Source: CAYXGZ01 sp964464755 (lineage in GTDB: Bacteria; Planctomycetota; MHYJ01; JACPRB01). Taken from it: a stretch of 17,878 nt of DNA. The stretch spans positions 1 to 17,878 of the forward strand of contig CAYXGZ010000065.1 of the NCBI GenBank assembly GCA_964464755.1, given 5' to 3'. The position numbers and the translations under genes are program-made. Of this stretch, positions 14,425 to 17,878 are shown one piece after another (position 1 is the stretch's first letter; every line of letters starts with the position of its first letter). The notes beneath the pieces are model-generated. The model saw nothing but the letters and a program-made list of their open reading frames with translations, made no database searches and had not been told where the DNA came from.

Positions 14425-16698
14425 CTAGTCCGCCGGCACCGGCGTCGGCGTCGGGGTCGGAGCGGGAGACTTCCGGCCCTGGCTCAGCTCCGTGAGGAAG
14501 CCCGCCGCCCAGGCGTAGACGTTGTTCTCCTCCACCGCCCGCCGCATCGACGTCATCCGCCGTGCCTGCTCCGCCGCGTCCATCACCAGCCCCGCGTGCA
14601 GCGCGTCCGCGAACGCCTCCTCGTCGTACGGGTTCACGATCAGGGCCTCCGCCAGCTCCCGCGAGGCCCCCGCGAACTGCGACAGGACTAGCACCCCGTC
14701 CCCCCGCGTCCGCGCCGACACGAACTCCTTCGCCACCAGGTTCATCCCGTCGTGCAGCGAGCTCACCACGCACATCGACGCCATCGAGAGGAACGCGTGC
14801 ACCGTCGACGCGTCGTGGTGGGCCACGAGCAGCCGGATCGGCTGCCAGCCGTCGGCCCCGAACTCCGCGTTGATCGAGTCGGCCAGCGCCTGCAGCTCCG
14901 TCCCCAGGTCCCGGTAGCGCTTGATGTCCGTCCGGCTCGGCGCCCCCAGCTGCACGAACGTGAACTTCCCCCGGTGCTCCGGGTGCTTCTCGAGCAGCCG
15001 CCGCACGGCCCGGAAACGCTCCGGCAGCCCCTTGGTGTAGTCCACCCGGTCCACGCCCACGCCCAGCACCGACCCGCGGATCGCGTGCCGCTCCCGCAGG
15101 TCCTTGACCTGCGCCTCCAGCTCCGCGTTCTTCGGGACGTCCCGCTCCGCCCACCCCTGGACGCTGATCGGGAACGGCCGCACGAGGGAGCGCCGCCCCC
15201 CGAGCTCCGCCGCGAAATGATCCCAGTCCAGCTTCGCCTCCACGACCCGGTCCACCGTGTCGAGGAAGTTGTTGCAGTGCTGCTGGAGGTGGAAGCCGAC
15301 CACGTCCGCGCCGAGCATCCCCTCGACGATCTCCCGCCCCCAGGGGCAGGTGTTGAAGGACTCCGCCGTCGGCCAGGGCACGTGCCAGAAGATCCCGATC
15401 CGCAGTTCCGGCCGCCGCTCCCTGAGCATCCTCGGCACCAGCGCCAGGTGGTAGTCCTGGATCCAGACCATCGCGTTCCCCGAGCCGATCTCGTCGAGGG
15501 CCGCCTCCGCGAACTGCCGGTTCGCCCCCACGTAGTGCTCCCAGTCGGCCGCCCGGAACACCGGCCGCTCGTGCGCCAGGTGGCAGAGCGGCCAGAGCCC
15601 CTCGTTCGAGAAGCCGTAGTAGTAGCCCTTCTCCAGCTCGGGCGTCAGCCACACGCGCTTCAGCGTGTAGCGCGGGTCGCCGGGCGGCACCGACAGCCGG
15701 CCCTTCGAGTCGCTCGACTCCCGGTCCCCCGACCCGGAGCCGTGGGCCACCCAGAGCCCGCCGCAGGCCTCGAGCACCGGCTCCAGCGCCGTCACCATGC
15801 CGCTCGCCGGGACGATCGCCGTGATCCGGCCGTCCTTCAGCTGGTGCATGTACGGCTCGCGGTTGCTGAGCACGACCAGCGGGTCGTGGCCCAGGCAGTG
15901 CGTCGCGTGCGCCGCCAGCCGCTCCTTCGTCCAGACCTTGTCGTGCTTGACGACGTCCCGGGACTTCATCCAGTTGCTGGTCCGCGCGGCCCGGAAGGAC
16001 GCCGCCAGGTGCTGGCTCTCCTCGAACAGCGTCAGCACCGGCATCCCCCCCGGGGGCGCCACCGAGGGGTCCCCCATCCGCAGTTCCTTCATCCACGCGG
16101 CCAGGCGGCGAAGCGGGCCGTCGTAGACCAACCAGCTCAATCCGACGATCGCCACCGTCACGCCGAGCACGACGATCATCACCCAGAAGGCCGCCCGCAG
16201 CAGGCCGTGCGTCGCCCGCTCGTCGAGGTACGACGCGTCGTGGATCACCACGATGGACCCCGTCGCCAACGGCTGCACGTGCACGTACACGTGCCGGGCC
16301 CCCTGCCGGAGGAAGCGGCCGGCGAGCATCCGGCGGTCCAGCTCGGACCGGAGCGCCGGCCTCAGCGACTCGAAGAACTCGCCCAGCTCGGGGTTCGCGG
16401 CCAGGACCGAGCCGTCCTTCCGCAGCAGGGCCAGGCCCTCCAGCTGCCCGTGGCCGTCGAGGCGGTGCCCCAGCACGCCGGGCACGTCGGCCTCCGGGAG
16501 CTCCAGGGCCTGCGTCGCCACCGGCGTCAGCCTCAGCGCCAGCAGGCTCGAGCGGCGCTCGAGGTCCTCCGCTCCGGACCGGCGCTCGGCCTCGATCAGC
16601 TGCCAGGCCATGTAGCCCGTCGCCAGCCCGGCGAGGCACGCGACCAGGACGGCGATCGGCAGCGACTTCGTGGACCGCAAGGCGAGATTCAACGACAC
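14425..16698 (-). CDS. otsA: Membrane-anchored trehalose-6-phosphate synthase with N-terminal sensor-like domain
   Basis: 757 residues, against about 460-500 for a plain OtsA. Start is the GTG at 16698: GGAGG lies 4 nt upstream and the frame begins 10 nt inside the end of the TreS fusion gene. Residues 12-35 are TM1, about 36-165 an extracytoplasmic domain (LLRKDGSVLAANPE, VYVHVQPL, SIVVIHDAS), 166-191 TM2, and about 193-240 a HAMP-like helix (PLRRLAAWMKELRMGD). The GT20 catalytic domain (about 270-735) makes trehalose 6-phosphate from a nucleotide-glucose and glucose 6-phosphate. It retains VVLSNREPY, IQDYHL (Asp415), IFWHVPWP, Arg551 and Lys556 in RVDYTKG, and DGMNLVAKE (Asp650, Glu658). 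The tail is a short PTPTPTP stretch. The layout suggests synthesis controlled by an envelope signal such as osmotic stress (inference). I recall membrane-anchored OtsA in other bacteria, so this part may not be new. Confidence 0.94.
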   Translation of the reverse strand: MSLNLALRSTKSLPIAVLVACLAGLATGYMAWQLIEAERRSGAEDLERRSSLLALRLTPVATQALELPEADVPGVLGHRLDGHGQLEGLALLRKDGSVLAANPELGEFFESLRPALRSELDRRMLAGRFLRQGARHVYVHVQPLATGSIVVIHDASYLDERATHGLLRAAFWVMIVVLGVTVAIVGLSWLVYDGPLRRLAAWMKELRMGDPSVAPPGGMPVLTLFEESQHLAASFRAARTSNWMKSRDVVKHDKVWTKERLAAHATHCLGHDPLVVLSNREPYMHQLKDGRITAIVPASGMVTALEPVLEACGGLWVAHGSGSGDRESSDSKGRLSVPPGDPRYTLKRVWLTPELEKGYYYGFSNEGLWPLCHLAHERPVFRAADWEHYVGANRQFAEAALDEIGSGNAMVWIQDYHLALVPRMLRERRPELRIGIFWHVPWPTAESFNTCPWGREIVEGMLGADVVGFHLQQHCNNFLDTVDRVVEAKLDWDHFAAELGGRRSLVRPFPISVQGWAERDVPKNAELEAQVKDLRERHAIRGSVLGVGVDRVDYTKGLPERFRAVRRLLEKHPEHRGKFTFVQLGAPSRTDIKRYRDLGTELQALADSINAEFGADGWQPIRLLVAHHDASTVHAFLSMASMCVVSSLHDGMNLVAKEFVSARTRGDGVLVLSQFAGASRELAEALIVNPYDEEAFADALHAGLVMDAAEQARRMTSMRRAVEENNVYAWAAGFLTELSQGRKSPAPTPTPTPVPAD

Positions 16699-17878
16699 AG
16701 GTCCTCCTTCCGCATCCAGGACCCCACGCGCTGCGAGAGGACGTCGAAGGCGGCCCGCGCCGCCTCCGGCACCCGGGCCGGGTCCGGCTGGGCCACCGGA
16801 TCGGCCATCGGCCAGTAGTGGTGCGCCGCGCCGGGAAAGCTCCGCGCGGCGGGGCCCCAGGCCTCCTCCGCCAGCACGAACACGTCGTCCACCGCCTCGG
16901 ACTCGAGGCTCGACAACGTCTTCGAGCTCAAGCCGGAGGCGTCTACTCCCCGCTCCTCCAGCACCCGGAGCACGTCCGCGTTGACGACCGTCTTCTCGAG
17001 CCCGGCGCTCAGGACCCTCACGCCCGGTCCCGCCATCGAGCGCGCCAGCGCCTCGCCAAGCTGGCTGCGCGCGGAGTTGTAGCGGCACGCGAACAGCAGC
17101 GTCCGCCGCCGGGGCGCCGCCAAGGCCCCCGCCTCCAGGCGGAGCCAATAGAACGAATGGGGACCCAGGGCGAGCCCGTAGGGCGCCGCTCCGATCCGGG
17201 GAAAGGGCCGCTGCCCGAAGATCTCCACCGGGACGGTCCCCGCGCACGACGCCAGGTCCAGCGAGGCGTGCTGCACGAAGCGCGAGAGGTTGTAGACGCA
17301 GAGCACCCGCTCCCCGCCCGCCTCGCGCAGGAACGCGAAGACCCGGGGCGAGTCGACGTCCACGATCCGCAGGCCCGCCCCGCGGAAGGCCCGCACGTCC
17401 CGGTGCGCCTTGACGAAGCGGCGGAACCAGTTCAGGAAGGACGTGGGCAGGCGGTCGAGCGATTCGACGTTCTTCCCGGCGTAGTGGTACTCCGGCGTCG
17501 TGATGATCGGCGAGTTCAGCAGCGACGGATCCGCCGTGGAGAAGCCCGCGTTGCGGTCGGGGGACCACTGCATCGGGGTCCGGACGCCCCCCCGGTCCCC
17601 GAGGTGCACGTTGTCGCCCATCCCGATCTCGTCGCCGTAATAGAAGACCGCGGACCCGGGCAGGCCCAGGATCAGGCCGTGAAGGAGCTCGATCTGGCGG
17701 CGGCCGCCCATCAGCAGCGGCCAGAGCCGGCGCCGGATCCCGACGTTGAGGCGCATCTCCGGCGAGGCCGCGAAGGCCGAGAGCATGTACTCCCGCTCCT
17801 CGGGGCTGACCATCTCCAGCGTCAGCTCGTCGTGGTTGCGCAGGAACAGCGCCCACTGGCAGCTCTCCGGGATCCTCG
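16689..17878 (-). CDS. treS: Trehalose synthase (TreS) C-terminal part fused to a low-molecular-weight phosphatase domain; 5' end outside window
   Basis: The frame is open to the window edge (first full codon top base 17876). The visible start RNHDELTLEMV, then NVGIRRRLWPLL, YYGDEIGMGDN and GVRTPMQWSPDRNAGFS, are hallmarks of GH13 trehalose synthase, which interconverts maltose and trehalose. The beta-sandwich end (LCVYNLSRFVQ, PVEIFG, FPRIG, SFYWLRLE) is complete. Instead of stopping or joining a maltokinase, the frame runs into about 135 residues (17105 to 16689) of a low-molecular-weight tyrosine-phosphatase/ArsC fold: LLFACRYNSARSQ holds the CX5R loop (Cys codon 17087-17085), and WPMADPV carries the Asp-Pro general acid. 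The two extra redox cysteines of thioredoxin-linked arsenate reductases are absent (LAEEAWGPAAR), which favours a phosphatase. The stop overlaps otsA by 10 nt. Internal ATG codons such as the one at 17813 are not starts. Confidence 0.93.
   Translation of the reverse strand, partial: RIPESCQWALFLRNHDELTLEMVSPEEREYMLSAFAASPEMRLNVGIRRRLWPLLMGGRRQIELLHGLILGLPGSAVFYYGDEIGMGDNVHLGDRGGVRTPMQWSPDRNAGFSTADPSLLNSPIITTPEYHYAGKNVESLDRLPTSFLNWFRRFVKAHRDVRAFRGAGLRIVDVDSPRVFAFLREAGGERVLCVYNLSRFVQHASLDLASCAGTVPVEIFGQRPFPRIGAAPYGLALGPHSFYWLRLEAGALAAPRRRTLLFACRYNSARSQLGEALARSMAGPGVRVLSAGLEKTVVNADVLRVLEERGVDASGLSSKTLSSLESEAVDDVFVLAEEAWGPAARSFPGAAHHYWPMADPVAQPDPARVPEAARAAFDVLSQRVGSWMRKEDLCR

Noticed and set aside
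16689..17105. Arsenate reductase (thioredoxin-linked ArsC)
   Set aside because: The P-loop Cys is present, but the two further redox cysteines expected around LAEEAWGPAAR are missing.
16699..17856. N-terminal extension of the OtsA frame by 386 codons
   Set aside because: It is a frame-shifted reading of treS on the same strand; the real OtsA start is the GTG at 16698 with a Shine-Dalgarno.

Overview
The window is strongly GC-rich and compact, with almost every base coding. Two things suggest a Planctomycetota bacterium. One is a secreted protein with a HEAT-like module of a kind I associate with that phylum. The other is a CRTAC1-type FG-GAP/ASPIC-UnbV protein, a class abundant in planctomycetes but also found in Acidobacteriota and Myxococcota. 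The B12-dependent ribonucleotide reductase and the lipoprotein and beta-barrel genes fit a diderm. The phylum call is inference and no 16S is present.

Layout, left to right. (1) The 3' two-thirds or so of nrdJ (+), followed by an unusual 97-bp tandem repeat that carries copies of the last codons of nrdJ, then a strong bidirectional terminator. (2) A divergent pair: a multi-pass membrane protein with an HExxxH motif (-) and a HEAT-like lipoprotein (+). (3) A minus-strand operon of a secreted CRTAC1-type protein and a small secreted HEAT-like protein, linked by an ATGA overlap. (4) On the plus strand, a protein made of two NBR1-Ig-like domains and a lipoprotein of two repeated modules. (5) A minus-strand run: an OmpR-type regulator and histidine kinase (overlapping), then an aspartate aminotransferase and recO with their own promoter. 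(6) Divergent from the regulator, a protein with three predicted inner-membrane helices, a proline-rich TonB-like spacer and a C-terminal region resembling an outer-membrane barrel. (7) A 224-bp spacer and a tRNA-Leu(GAG) with its promoter. (8) A minus-strand trehalose locus: trehalose synthase (TreS, 5' end outside the window) fused to a low-molecular-weight phosphatase domain, overlapping a membrane-anchored, sensor-fused trehalose-6-phosphate synthase (OtsA).

The strongest candidates for something new are the TreS-phosphatase fusion next to the sensor-OtsA, with no otsB in view; the nrdJ-tail tandem repeat with its symmetric hairpin; and the helix/proline/barrel protein. A further pattern is that five genes (starts at 3319, 6967, 6986, 10409, 12481) have a -10-like hexamer only 6-8 nt before the start codon. 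Four of these are TANNNT and one is a weaker TTCAAT. I saw no clear Shine-Dalgarno sequence at these starts, which suggests leaderless transcription. Genes inside operons mostly keep Shine-Dalgarno sequences.
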